A stretch of DNA of 20,193 nucleotides, taken from the IMG/VR virus record IMGVR_UViG_3300049919_000191, positions 1 through 20,193 of that record. The stretch is one strand, 5' to 3'. This document shows, piece by piece, positions 13,389 through 18,647 of this stretch (the stretch's first letter is position 1; each line of letters starts with the position of its first letter). Origin of the DNA: a virus. The translations under genes and the position numbers were made by a program. The notes under the pieces are model-generated. The model was not told where the DNA came from. It ran no database searches and was given only the letters and a program-made list of their open reading frames with translations.

Positions 13389-13410
13389 ATAATACAAATT
13401 TAAAATAAAC

Positions 13411-13445
13411 AAACCTCCTACTTTAACGAGTAAGGAGGTTTTTTG
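13411..13445 (+). terminator. Bidirectional rho-independent terminator between convergent blocks
   Basis: AAACCTCCTAC pairs with GTAAGGAGGTTT (one bulge) around an 8-nt loop, followed by TTTTTT on the plus strand and by GTTTATTTT on the minus strand. It separates the rightward transcript from the leftward gene at 13474, so it probably serves both. Confidence 0.9.
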
Positions 13446-13473
13446 TTGTCTAAAATATCTTGGCTAGTGTTTA

Positions 13474-13785
13474 CTAACTATTGTTAGTTTTCTCTATAAA
13501 CAACAAGTACTTTGAAGCTAGTGCAGTTATTGCTGTTCGTATGGTTTTCCGTCTGTCTCCAGCAAACTGTTCATAGAGCAGGTTGTGCTTGTATAAATGG
13601 TTACTAACAAACACACCATCATCTTCTAGTTCTATAGTAAAACAACCATCAATAGCTAATCGTAGGGCATCACTATCGCTGTCTAACGGATTCCAGTTAG
13701 CCCCTGCTGGTGACATAAGCACACCAGTAGATGTTTCTATTAGTCTCTGATTCATGTGTTCTTCTCTTTGTTGTTTATAATTCAT
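13474..13785 (-). CDS. Phage protein with WNPLDSDSDALRLAI motif
   Basis: 103 aa. WNPLDSDSDALRLAIDG at 31-47 and a C-terminal RRKTIRTAITALASKYL segment match a small alpha/beta family found in many phages, resembling ABA-sandwich-type domains; its function is unknown. ATG 13785 overlaps the stop of the upstream 34-codon gene. An internal ATG (Met11) also has AGAGAAG upstream and could be used instead. It is the last gene of the leftward right-hand block. Confidence 0.7.
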   Translation of the reverse strand: MNYKQQREEHMNQRLIETSTGVLMSPAGANWNPLDSDSDALRLAIDGCFTIELEDDGVFVSNHLYKHNLLYEQFAGDRRKTIRTAITALASKYLLFIEKTNNS

Positions 13786-13886
13786 TTAAGTTCTCTTTTA
13801 TTAAAATGCTTCGATACAAAATTATTTTGTACTAGGGTGTCACCGGATACTAAAATATCTTTATCCCCTTGAACTAGTATTTTCAT
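13782..13886 (-). CDS. 34-residue protein, first of a two-gene unit
   Basis: ATG 13886 is preceded by an excellent AAGGAG, reads 34 codons (begins MKILVQGDKDILVSGDT) and stops in an ATGA overlap with the next gene. Short beta-strand-like repeats (ILVQGD, ILVSGD) are visible. The extended -10 at 13919 lies just upstream. The ribosome site, overlap and promoter together make it a real gene; function unknown. Confidence 0.7.
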   Translation of the reverse strand: MKILVQGDKDILVSGDTLVQNNFVSKHFNKRELK

Positions 13887-13918
13887 GTTGTTGTTTCTCC
13901 TTAAAGTTAATAAAAATA

Positions 13919-13927
13919 AGTATAACA
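13919..13927 (-). promoter_or_regulatory. Leftward extended -10 promoter
   Basis: Minus strand TGT then TATACT (13924-13919). No clear -35. It is placed 33 nt before the 34-codon gene. Confidence 0.5.
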
Positions 13928-14237
13928 TAGAATAATAGTTTTTGGTTATCTATGCACAAAAATATCTACGCATAATATACAAGGTTAGTATACGCTAACT
14001 ATTGCATCAGATTAGGGTGTGCTAGCAGGGACAGCAATACAGACGTTTAAACATCCTATAAGCACTCAGACTACCTTGGGTATTAACTCGTGGGAACAAG
14101 AGCTATAACTGCTGTTATACAGCCTATAAACACGTTATGCAATGCTGTAGTAATACAAGCAGAACTAGCTCAAGGTCTAACTGCTTTATATTACCGCTAG
14201 TATTACTTTTGGACAGATTCAGTAATACCTGAGAATA

Positions 14238-14253
14238 CTGTAATGATTTACAG
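14238..14253. promoter_or_regulatory. SOS-box-like palindrome (CTGT-N8-ACAG)
   Basis: CTGTAATGATTTACAG, preceded by TA, fits the enterobacterial LexA-box consensus CTGT-N8-ACAG with an AT-rich centre. No clear promoter overlaps it, so its role is open. It could also be bound by a phage repressor. Confidence 0.4.
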
Positions 14254-14457
14254 CAGGGATAATCGAAGGCTGTATTTCGCAGCAGGTTGGAATTGGTGCT
14301 TGATATACCCCTCCGCCCCCGTTTTCCCATCGCTCTACAATCCCAAAATATCCATGGTTTACCTTCAGAATAGCCTTTGGAATCAATAACTTGCATCACC
14401 TAGGGTTAAAAACGACTAGATACGACTGCTATTATGTTAAGTTACTGCCATAAGCTA

Positions 14458-14486
14458 AACCGCTGGGTGAGAGCGGTTCATTTTTG
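14458..14486 (+). terminator. Rightward rho-independent terminator with no assigned gene
   Basis: AACCGCT/AGCGGTT, 7-bp stem with 7-nt loop, followed by CATTTTTG. An extended -10-like TGC-TATTAT (14427-14435) about 30 nt upstream could feed it, giving a very short RNA; otherwise it guards against rightward read-through into the leftward block. Confidence 0.65.
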
Positions 14487-14619
14487 AGGGGTTAAATCAG
14501 GGGTTGTAACGTTTTTATGGTTTCTATGACCTTGAGTGCTTTTGTGTTTTTAATCTTTTGTTAATCTTTTGTTGCACAGCTCTAATTTTAACTACCAGCC
14601 ATTGCAATCACTGACCGAG

Positions 14620-14946
14620 CTAATAGCTTGTAACGCCCTCATGAAACCCTGACGTATAAGCAATCACATTTTGCAGGTTACTACCAAATAATATCCTGTA
14701 ACCCCCTTCAGCTTCGTACTCCGTGTCCAGCACAGCTATTCCTTTGTGCTTCCTAGCTGTAATATCAGCTTCCGCTTGACTACCGAATACACCCAATATA
14801 CAATTGTATGAACTGCCAATTGTGTGCTTAAAATACTCACTAATTACCATAGTGTTTGACAGTAACCAATTGGTAACAGAATAAGAACAACCTTCGTACT
14901 GACCGCATATTACTGCCATATCTTCCAGGTTTTGTGCTGGGTGCAT
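14620..14946 (-). CDS. Unknown protein of the small-gene module
   Basis: 108 aa from ATG 14946, which follows AGAGG; an in-frame TTG at 14991 would add 15 residues and overlap the neighbour without a ribosome site. Mixed alpha/beta (NLEDMAVICGQYEGCSYSVTNWLLSNTM...), ending in GYRILFGSNLQNVIAYTSGFHEG. No family recognised. It is the last gene of a leftward run. Confidence 0.65.
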   Translation of the reverse strand: MHPAQNLEDMAVICGQYEGCSYSVTNWLLSNTMVISEYFKHTIGSSYNCILGVFGSQAEADITARKHKGIAVLDTEYEAEGGYRILFGSNLQNVIAYTSGFHEGVTSY

Positions 14947-14980
14947 CTTGTTTTTACCTCTTGTTGTTACTTTAGTTGAT

Positions 14981-15199
14981 TTAAACTGCAAACTTGGGGA
15001 TCAGGTCACCGTCTCTATAATCTTGCCCTATGACTCTAGCGGTTTGAATACCTCTCATGCCCATGATGTTACCACAAGAGCAATCACGTGAACCGCATAA
15101 AACCTTCCACGCTTTTTTGACCTGATAAGCACTAAGGTATGACCCTGTTAGTCTAAGGGTTACTTCGGTATTGTGAAAATCATTGAATAATTTGATCAT
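14981..15199 (-). CDS. Small phage/plasmid-type protein with LCGSRDCSCG motif
   Basis: 72 aa. LTGSYLSAYQVKKAWKVLCGSRDCSCGN has a cysteine trio (CGSRDCSC) that could bind a metal; similar short proteins occur on phages and plasmids, with no known role. It starts in an ATGA overlap with the gene upstream, so expression is coupled. Confidence 0.7.
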   Translation of the reverse strand: MIKLFNDFHNTEVTLRLTGSYLSAYQVKKAWKVLCGSRDCSCGNIMGMRGIQTARVIGQDYRDGDLIPKFAV

Positions 15200-15789
15200 A
15201 CACTGACCCCATCTTCTGTGAATTCTGTTTCGTTGCTATCGAAAAATTCTTCAATTTGTCCTTCACTGGTTCCGTCATCGTACGCTTGCTCTAAACTACG
15301 ATATATCCAGTCTGCAAAAGCTCTTAACGCTTGCTCCATATCATCCTCAGCGCCGGAAACGTCACTAAAATCGCGCGAGGTGTCAACGTTTATACACATA
15401 CTGTCGGAATGACAGTAGCGCCCATGTTGTTTGCATATAGCTTTTAGACTGTAAAAATACTTAGATTGTATTTTTTGTAAATCTAAAGCTATTTGGTGTA
15501 GTTCTGTATCCTGTGGGGCATATTGTTTTATTGCTTCCACGGCTTGCTTTTTATACCGATACACACCGTCAAAGCATGCGCCGTCACCTTGTGACCAGAA
15601 ACCACTATAGTAAATTCTGTCAATACTAATGCCAAGGATTTTACTTATCTCAATAGCATCTTCTGTTACACTTTCCGCGTCGGATGTAAAATCATAGTTT
15701 TCTCGATAGCGTTCGATTGCCCGCTGTTGTGCTTTTTCGTTCAATTCGCTGAACGTGTACAGTTTTGTTACCGTAGTAATCTCTCGCAT
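15196..15789 (-). CDS. Phage/plasmid protein often labelled 'antitoxin of toxin-antitoxin stability system'
   Basis: 197 aa. The start KLYTFSELNEKAQQRAIERYRENYD, the middle YYSGFWSQGDGACFDGVYRYKK and the acidic end EFFDSNETEFTEDG are the recognisable family pattern. The antitoxin label in databases is to my knowledge unproven, and no toxin gene is beside it here, so I give no function. AAGGTG precedes ATG 15789. It is the longest gene of the module and is coupled to the next by an overlap. Confidence 0.75.
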   Translation of the reverse strand: MREITTVTKLYTFSELNEKAQQRAIERYRENYDFTSDAESVTEDAIEISKILGISIDRIYYSGFWSQGDGACFDGVYRYKKQAVEAIKQYAPQDTELHQIALDLQKIQSKYFYSLKAICKQHGRYCHSDSMCINVDTSRDFSDVSGAEDDMEQALRAFADWIYRSLEQAYDDGTSEGQIEEFFDSNETEFTEDGVSV

Positions 15790-15830
15790 GGTTTCACCTT
15801 AAGTAGTTAAAATTAGTTAAATCAATACCC

Positions 15831-15892
15831 ATAAACCCTAGTATTTATAGGGTTTATAGTTAGTGACTGGTTAATTGTTTTAACAATTAACC
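15831..15892. promoter_or_regulatory. Two adjacent perfect hairpins
   Basis: ATAAACCCTA/TAGGGTTTAT (15831-15840 and 15848-15857) is a 10-bp stem, and GGTTAATTGTT-TT-AACAATTAACC (15869-15892) is a perfect 24-nt palindrome that includes the stop codon of the gene at 15880. There is no U tract. They may be operators, an mRNA 3'-end block or an attenuator between two leftward genes. Confidence 0.5.
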
Positions 15893-16083
15893 GTCGCTAG
15901 TAGGTGATGCTTTACTGGTGTGTATTCTTTAACCAGCTCAAAATTATTGTTTTTCCCAACTAGGCACTTTAGTCCTAAAGCCTTAGCGACGTCGTTAGCT
16001 GTCAATAATTGTTGCCCCCATTTTTGAGTGCTTACAGATAAAATAGCTGCCTTAAATACTTCGATTTTCTGAGCGTTGTTCAT
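15880..16083 (-). CDS. Unknown small protein
   Basis: 67 aa. LLTANDVAKALGLK at about 26-39 resembles the start of a MerR/excisionase-type winged helix (T-x-x-DVA-x-ALG), so DNA binding is possible but unproven. GAAAG precedes ATG 16083. The mRNA would begin with a hairpin right after the promoter at 16129. Confidence 0.6.
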   Translation of the reverse strand: MNNAQKIEVFKAAILSVSTQKWGQQLLTANDVAKALGLKCLVGKNNNFELVKEYTPVKHHLLATVNC

Positions 16084-16101
16084 AATTTACTTTCAGTTAT
16101 T

Positions 16102-16134
16102 GCGCTAAGATGTTCAGCGCATATTGAGATTATA
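16102..16134 (-). promoter_or_regulatory. Promoter -10 followed by a 5' hairpin
   Basis: Minus strand GTTTATAATCT with TATAAT at 16134-16129, then GCGCT/AGCGC (16120-16116 and 16106-16102) with a loop containing GAACATC. The same arrangement, with a loop containing GAACTTC, lies at 17116-17147. No good -35 is seen. Confidence 0.5.
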
Positions 16135-16173
16135 AACGTTATTTACTTGTTTTTTAGGTTTATTTTGAATTTA

Positions 16174-16314
16174 TTAGTTGTTTGTGGCGTATTTCCAACA
16201 TTCACATAAAAGCTGCACGGTTAACACCGAGACTGTGACCAACAAAAACAAACCCCATGAAACCCCAACAAAACCTAGTATTAGAATAACTATTGCCTTG
16301 ATTAGATCAATCAT
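16174..16314 (-). CDS. 46-residue membrane protein
   Basis: ATG 16314 overlaps the end of the upstream gene by 8 nt and reads MIDLIKAIVILILGFVGVSW onward to a stop at 16174. Residues 5-37 are strongly hydrophobic, one long or two short membrane segments, ending in CECWKYATNN. The overlap suggests coupled translation. Its 3' end is nearly duplicated at 17634-17665. Function unknown. Confidence 0.6.
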   Translation of the reverse strand: MIDLIKAIVILILGFVGVSWGLFLLVTVSVLTVQLLCECWKYATNN

Positions 16315-16630
16315 TGATGTGATGCTCTCTCAAAATAGCACGACACGCCTGATTCAAAGCCCGTGCTTGCACATCCAACCACTGTTCAGACTTATTTGGT
16401 TGTAATTCGCCCCCTTTTTTCCTCTTCAATTCCGAAGGGGTGCATAAAAGCTCTGCTATTTGGTAATCATAGATATAGCTACCGCCGCCATAGCTGTACT
16501 CTTTCCAGTTCTTTGCACCATTGAGCATATTTTCTTTACTAATTTTCATATTATTTTCTACTAAAAAATCGAGTAAATCGTGCTTATAGGTTTCCACGCC
16601 TTTTTTCCATGCTGATAATTTCAAAACCAT
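16307..16630 (-). CDS. Phage/plasmid protein with TPSELKR...WLDVQARAL motif
   Basis: 107 aa. CTPSELKRKKGGELQPNKSEQWLDVQARALNQACR at 62-97 is a strongly conserved stretch that I know from many plasmids and phages, function unknown. The N-terminal half is helical (LLDFLVENNMKISKENML). GGAG sits five bases before ATG 16630. It overlaps the downstream membrane peptide by 8 nt. Confidence 0.75.
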   Translation of the reverse strand: MVLKLSAWKKGVETYKHDLLDFLVENNMKISKENMLNGAKNWKEYSYGGGSYIYDYQIAELLCTPSELKRKKGGELQPNKSEQWLDVQARALNQACRAILREHHIND

Positions 16631-16633
16631 TTT

Positions 16634-16819
16634 TTACTCCATGTCATTTGTAGCCACACCAACGATATTTCCGTTGTAGTCCCTGAGGTTAATATAAGGG
16701 TAATCCTCTACTTCACTATGCTCGATTTTATCGGCTAGCTCTCGCAAAATTCGAGCTATCTCGTACATAGCGCCGTCGCTGAATGCAGCGTTATTTGTTT
16801 CTATACTTAGGTCAAACAT
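16634..16819 (-). CDS. Small phage/plasmid protein, NAAF...VARILRELAD type
   Basis: 61 aa. DLSIETNNAAFSDGAMYEIARILRELADKIE followed by LRDYNGNIVGVA is a compact alpha/beta pattern found in many phage and plasmid small proteins. No activity known. A perfect AAGGAG lies seven bases before ATG 16819, inside the end of the preceding gene; the two genes abut. Confidence 0.75.
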   Translation of the reverse strand: MFDLSIETNNAAFSDGAMYEIARILRELADKIEHSEVEDYPYINLRDYNGNIVGVATNDME

Positions 16820-16945
16820 TTAATAACTCCTTTTAGCTTCGCGCAATTTGGCGCGGTCTGGTTTATTTGTCTTGACAAGACTATACGTAGTCTTGTTTTC
16901 CCGCGTTTTTGTCGCGGGTTTTGTTTTCTCATGTGATTGCTGCAT
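16820..16945 (-). CDS. 41-residue basic protein
   Basis: Start ATG 16945 shares TGATG with the stop of the upstream gene and follows AAGGGG. The product (begins MQQSHEKTKPATKTRENK, ends KLREAKRSY) is very basic and probably disordered. A longer frame from TTG 17044 exists, but its first 33 codons run over the gene below in another frame and lack a ribosome site, so I reject it. Function unknown; nucleic-acid binding is a guess. Confidence 0.6.
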   Translation of the reverse strand: MQQSHEKTKPATKTRENKTTYSLVKTNKPDRAKLREAKRSY

Positions 16946-17094
16946 CACAACCCCTTCGCAGCTTCGAGCGTGCGTGCGAGATAGTACAATCGAAGCGGTA
17001 TCCCGCGTTTTTCGCAGTAGCGCCGTGTAGCGAATACCCCCCAATATTTTACATTTTGAGCAGCGCGGATAATTAATTGCGTTTGGTTTGACAT
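16945..17094 (-). CDS. 49-residue phage/plasmid protein, WGVFATRRYCEKRGIPL type
   Basis: ATG 17094 follows AAGGG and reads MSNQTQLIIRAAQNVKYWGV onward. YWGVFATRRYCEKRGIPLRLYYLARTLEAAKG is a conserved stretch seen in many small plasmid and phage proteins, function unknown. Its stop overlaps the next start. The GC content is above that of its neighbours. A frame of 74 codons covers part of the same DNA and hides it, so it is easily missed. Confidence 0.7.
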   Translation of the reverse strand: MSNQTQLIIRAAQNVKYWGVFATRRYCEKRGIPLRLYYLARTLEAAKGL

Positions 17095-17115
17095 GGTTTT
17101 AACCCTTGATTTACA

Positions 17116-17147
17116 CCGCGAGAAGTTCGCGGCATGTGAAGATTATA
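17116..17147 (-). promoter_or_regulatory. Promoter -10 followed by a 5' hairpin
   Basis: Minus strand GTTTATAATCT with TATAAT at 17147-17142, then CCGCGA/TCGCGG (17132-17127 and 17121-17116) with loop ACTTC. Transcription from here would start at or in the hairpin, which then caps the mRNA of the 49-residue gene. Same layout as 16102-16134. Confidence 0.5.
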
Positions 17148-17165
17148 AACTGGTTTTGAGGTATT

Positions 17166-17576
17166 TTAATAAAAAGAAAAATAAATTTTATTGTCGTCTG
17201 TTTTAAACAACGATCCGGAAATTAAGCCATGTTCGGCTTGAGACTGGTAATCTGACCATTGTTCCGGTGTAGTATCACTACCCATATCAAACCCCACGGG
17301 ATCGCGCATCTCCGACGATATAAACTGTATACACAATGCATTTAATTCAATTTCACTATATGCCTTTAATTCGTCTTCAGTCCACGCGCCAAACTTTACG
17401 ACGTATTCAATGAATGCTTCTTTTTTGTCTGGTGTATCCAGTAACATAAAAATTCTACTATCTGAGCAAGCATTACCCCAAGTGATCTCACCGGCCCTGT
17501 CGCCTATTTCAGCACCCGACGCGGAATAGTCACTTGGCGCGACATTGTTGAAAAAATCAGTAATATCTAGTTCCAT
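17166..17576 (-). CDS. Acidic phage/plasmid protein, DYSAS...EIGDRAGEITW type
   Basis: 136 aa, acidic. DYSASGAEIGDRAGEITWGNA near 17-37, LLDTPDKKEAFIEYVVKFGAWTEDEL near 46-71, ELNALCIQFISSEMRDP near 77-93 and GSLFKTDDNKIYF at the end follow a family I know from phages and plasmids; its role is unknown and it might be a DNA-mimic type protein only on the basis of charge. AAGG precedes ATG 17576. It heads the small-gene module. Confidence 0.75.
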   Translation of the reverse strand: MELDITDFFNNVAPSDYSASGAEIGDRAGEITWGNACSDSRIFMLLDTPDKKEAFIEYVVKFGAWTEDELKAYSEIELNALCIQFISSEMRDPVGFDMGSDTTPEQWSDYQSQAEHGLISGSLFKTDDNKIYFSFY

Positions 17577-17633
17577 AAAAGCCTTGAGGTTGGTTAAAAC
17601 TAAGATTTTACTCTAATTCAATGGCGTTCATGC

Positions 17634-17665
17634 TTATTTTGAATTTATTTGTTGTTTGTAGCGTA
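17634..17665. repeat. 32-nt dispersed repeat, second copy of 16160-16191
   Basis: 30 of 32 bases agree with the 3' end of the 46-residue membrane gene, including the codons ATNN and the stop. Upstream of it (17666-17740, minus strand) a hydrophobic but start-less frame remains (LVTQVLITSFAG), so it may be a decayed duplicate of that gene. Confidence 0.6.
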
Positions 17666-17784
17666 AAAGCAACGCGCTAAAACCATGCTCAAAGCCTGCA
17701 AAACTAGTAATTAATACCTGAGTAACCAAAAACAAAATAATCGGTTTAACGTGATTCTACAAGGTTTTGAGGGATTATGCGTAT

Positions 17785-17812
17785 TTGCTGTATAACTTTA
17801 CAGTGTTATACT
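17785..17812 (+). promoter_or_regulatory. Rightward promoter with an SOS-box-like operator in its spacer
   Basis: -35 TTGCTG (17785-17790), 16-nt spacer, extended TGT and -10 TATACT (17807-17812). The palindrome CTGT-ATAACTTT-ACAG (17788-17803) lies between the two boxes and fits the LexA consensus CTGT-N8-ACAG. A bound repressor would block the promoter. No rightward gene follows; the transcript would enter the repeats and run antisense to the gene at 17974-18234. Confidence 0.5.
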
Positions 17813-17816
17813 TTGT

Positions 17817-17876
17817 TTTCTGACTGTACTGTATAGTTTCTGACTGTACTGTATAGTTTCTGACTGAACCGTCTAG
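17817..17876. repeat. Three tandem 20-bp repeats
   Basis: Unit TTTCTGACTGTACTGTATAG at 17817-17836 and 17837-17856 (identical), with a diverged third copy at 17857-17876 (TTTCTGACTGAACCGTCTAG). The 20-bp period is close to two helical turns, as in replication iterons or arrays of operators. Confidence 0.85.
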
Positions 17877-17893
17877 TCATGTACCGATCAGTC

Positions 17894-17995
17894 GCAGCGC
17901 TGCATCGAGTTAAGCGTCTATGGGTTTTTGGTATGTAAGGCTTTTTGGTTTAAACCAGCTATAGGTTTTTGGATCAAAAGTCTACGGGTTTTTGG
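17894..17995. repeat. Palindromes and four GGGTTTTTGG copies
   Basis: GCAGCGCTGC (17894-17903) and TGGTTTAAACCA (17946-17957) are perfect palindromes. GG(G/C)TTTTTGG or AGGTTTTTGG recurs at 17922, 17939, 17963 and 17986, the last inside the 3' end of a gene. With the tandem repeats next to them, the picture suggests an origin or a regulatory array. The rest of 17577-17973 holds no gene. Confidence 0.6.
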
Positions 17996-18234
17996 AACTT
18001 ATTGAAATCAAGCTCTACCCTGCATAACAACGAAATCCAATCTCCCTTAAACCTACGATATATCTCTAGTTCGTGAGTATGCCCAATAAGTCTACCGTAG
18101 TTTATGAACACACCTACGTTGAATTTCTCTTCTATGTCTTCTGCTACTTGCTCTATTGTTTTACTAGACCAGTCTTTTTTCAGATACCTTAGTATGTTTG
18201 TTATTTTTCTTTGAGGGTCTTTTGTGTAGGTCAT
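17974..18234 (-). CDS. Unknown small protein, WSSKTIEQVAEDIEEKF type
   Basis: 86 aa from ATG 18234. KITNILRYLKKDWSSKTIEQVAEDIEEKFNVGVFINYGRL is a helix-helix-strand pattern I do not recognise. A TTG at 18315 would give 113 aa and overlap the upstream stop, but the extra segment covers a promoter-like TTGACA (18288-18283), so I prefer the shorter form; the ribosome site (AAAGAAC) is weak. Its last codons contain one GGGTTTTTGG repeat. Confidence 0.55.
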   Translation of the reverse strand: MTYTKDPQRKITNILRYLKKDWSSKTIEQVAEDIEEKFNVGVFINYGRLIGHTHELEIYRRFKGDWISLLCRVELDFNKFQKPVDF

Positions 18235-18259
18235 TCTGTTGTTCTTTATGTTCTTTTGA

Positions 18260-18288
18260 TACACAAAACACAAGTATTGTGTTGTCAA
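18260..18288 (-). promoter_or_regulatory. Promoter-like site with a palindromic spacer
   Basis: Minus strand -35 TTGACA (18288-18283), 17-nt spacer, weak -10 TGTGTA (18265-18260). The spacer holds AACACAA-TAC-TTGTGTT (18283-18267), a perfect inverted repeat that could be an operator. The poor -10 keeps confidence modest. Confidence 0.4.
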
Positions 18289-18311
18289 GTTTGTGCAGAT
18301 TGTGCGTCGGT

Positions 18312-18611
18312 TCAACCAACCAAATGTAACGAAAACACCTCGGTGATTGCTTGCATAGTTTTGTTAAAACGATGTTTAATACCTAGTAAGAAACTTCTTA
18401 TTCCAGAGAAAAAGTTGTTAAACAGATAAAACAACCAACAAACAATATTAGGTAAAACTAACACCAAGATTATAACCAATAAACCTTGGTTGTTGGTGAC
18501 AGCAACAAAAGCTGGAGCAAGATCAGGTGGAGCACACCCTAGCAACACAACAGTCACTACAACCAGCAACAAAGCTCTACAGGTTTTTGAAATAAAATTT
18601 GTAATTTTCAT
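18312..18611 (-). CDS. Lipoprotein-like membrane protein near the lysis gene
   Basis: 99 aa. Residues 12-25 are hydrophobic and end in a lipobox LLGC with C26 as lipidation site; residues 43-66 (GLLVIILVLVLPNIVCWLFYLF) form a second membrane segment, followed by a basic tail. A lipobox plus a transmembrane helix recalls unimolecular spanins, but only 16 residues separate them, far too few to span the periplasm. A holin or antiholin is another option given SleB three genes upstream. ATG 18611 sits in a 20-nt tandem duplication and has no strong Shine-Dalgarno. Confidence 0.6.
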   Translation of the reverse strand: MKITNFISKTCRALLLVVVTVVLLGCAPPDLAPAFVAVTNNQGLLVIILVLVLPNIVCWLFYLFNNFFSGIRSFLLGIKHRFNKTMQAITEVFSLHLVG

Positions 18612-18639
18612 AAGATTTCTGTAATTTTCATAAGATTTT
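18600..18639. repeat. Tandem 20-nt duplication over a start codon
   Basis: The segment 18600-18619 is repeated at 18620-18639 with one difference at its last base. Each copy holds an ATG with the same context (CTTATGAAAATTACA on the minus strand). The upstream ATG opens only a 7-codon frame; the downstream ATG starts the lipoprotein gene. Confidence 0.8.
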
Positions 18640-18647
18640 CAGGATTT

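Larger units (their letters stand above)
12872..13445 (+). ncRNA. Candidate non-coding RNA or decayed gene
   Basis: A promoter at one end and a terminator at the other bracket 570 nt with no supported gene. Local hairpins include GGGT-GTTT-ACCC (12940-12951), CCTACC-ACGA-GGTAGG (12950-12965), GTTGG-CAATC-CCAAC (13029-13043), GAACTT-TCTTC-AAGTTC (13082-13098) and TGCTGT-TTAC-ACAGCA (13135-13150). AACCTAC (12913-12919) can compete by pairing with GTAGGTT (12961-12967). From about 13190 the sequence is AT-rich and unstructured. An open stretch in one frame (12935-13243) is broken by TAG at 12962 and TAA at 13058, so a pseudogene is the alternative. Confidence 0.45.
13928..14619. other. Gene-poor gap of about 690 nt with short repeats and palindromes
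   Basis: No supported gene. It contains GTTAG-TATACG-CTAAC (near 13984), GCTGTTATACAGC (near 14114), an SOS-box-like palindrome (14238-14253), a rightward terminator (14458-14486) and a tandem 11-mer AATCTTTTGTT twice (14551-14572). The 12-mer AGTAATACAAGC, seen near 14149, also occurs near 12761. A 91-codon leftward frame here was judged unlikely. It looks like a control region or the remains of deleted genes. Confidence 0.5.

Noticed and set aside
14124-14399. 91-codon leftward frame
   Set aside because: It starts at GTG without a proper ribosome site, has a composition unlike its neighbours, ends in low-complexity leucine codons and covers palindromes. No family recognised.
16848-17030. 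60-codon rightward frame over the small-gene module
   Set aside because: It is the antisense shadow of the 41- and 49-residue genes, which have better starts and family support.
18312-18611. Unimolecular spanin
   Set aside because: The 16 residues between lipobox and membrane helix cannot span the periplasm.
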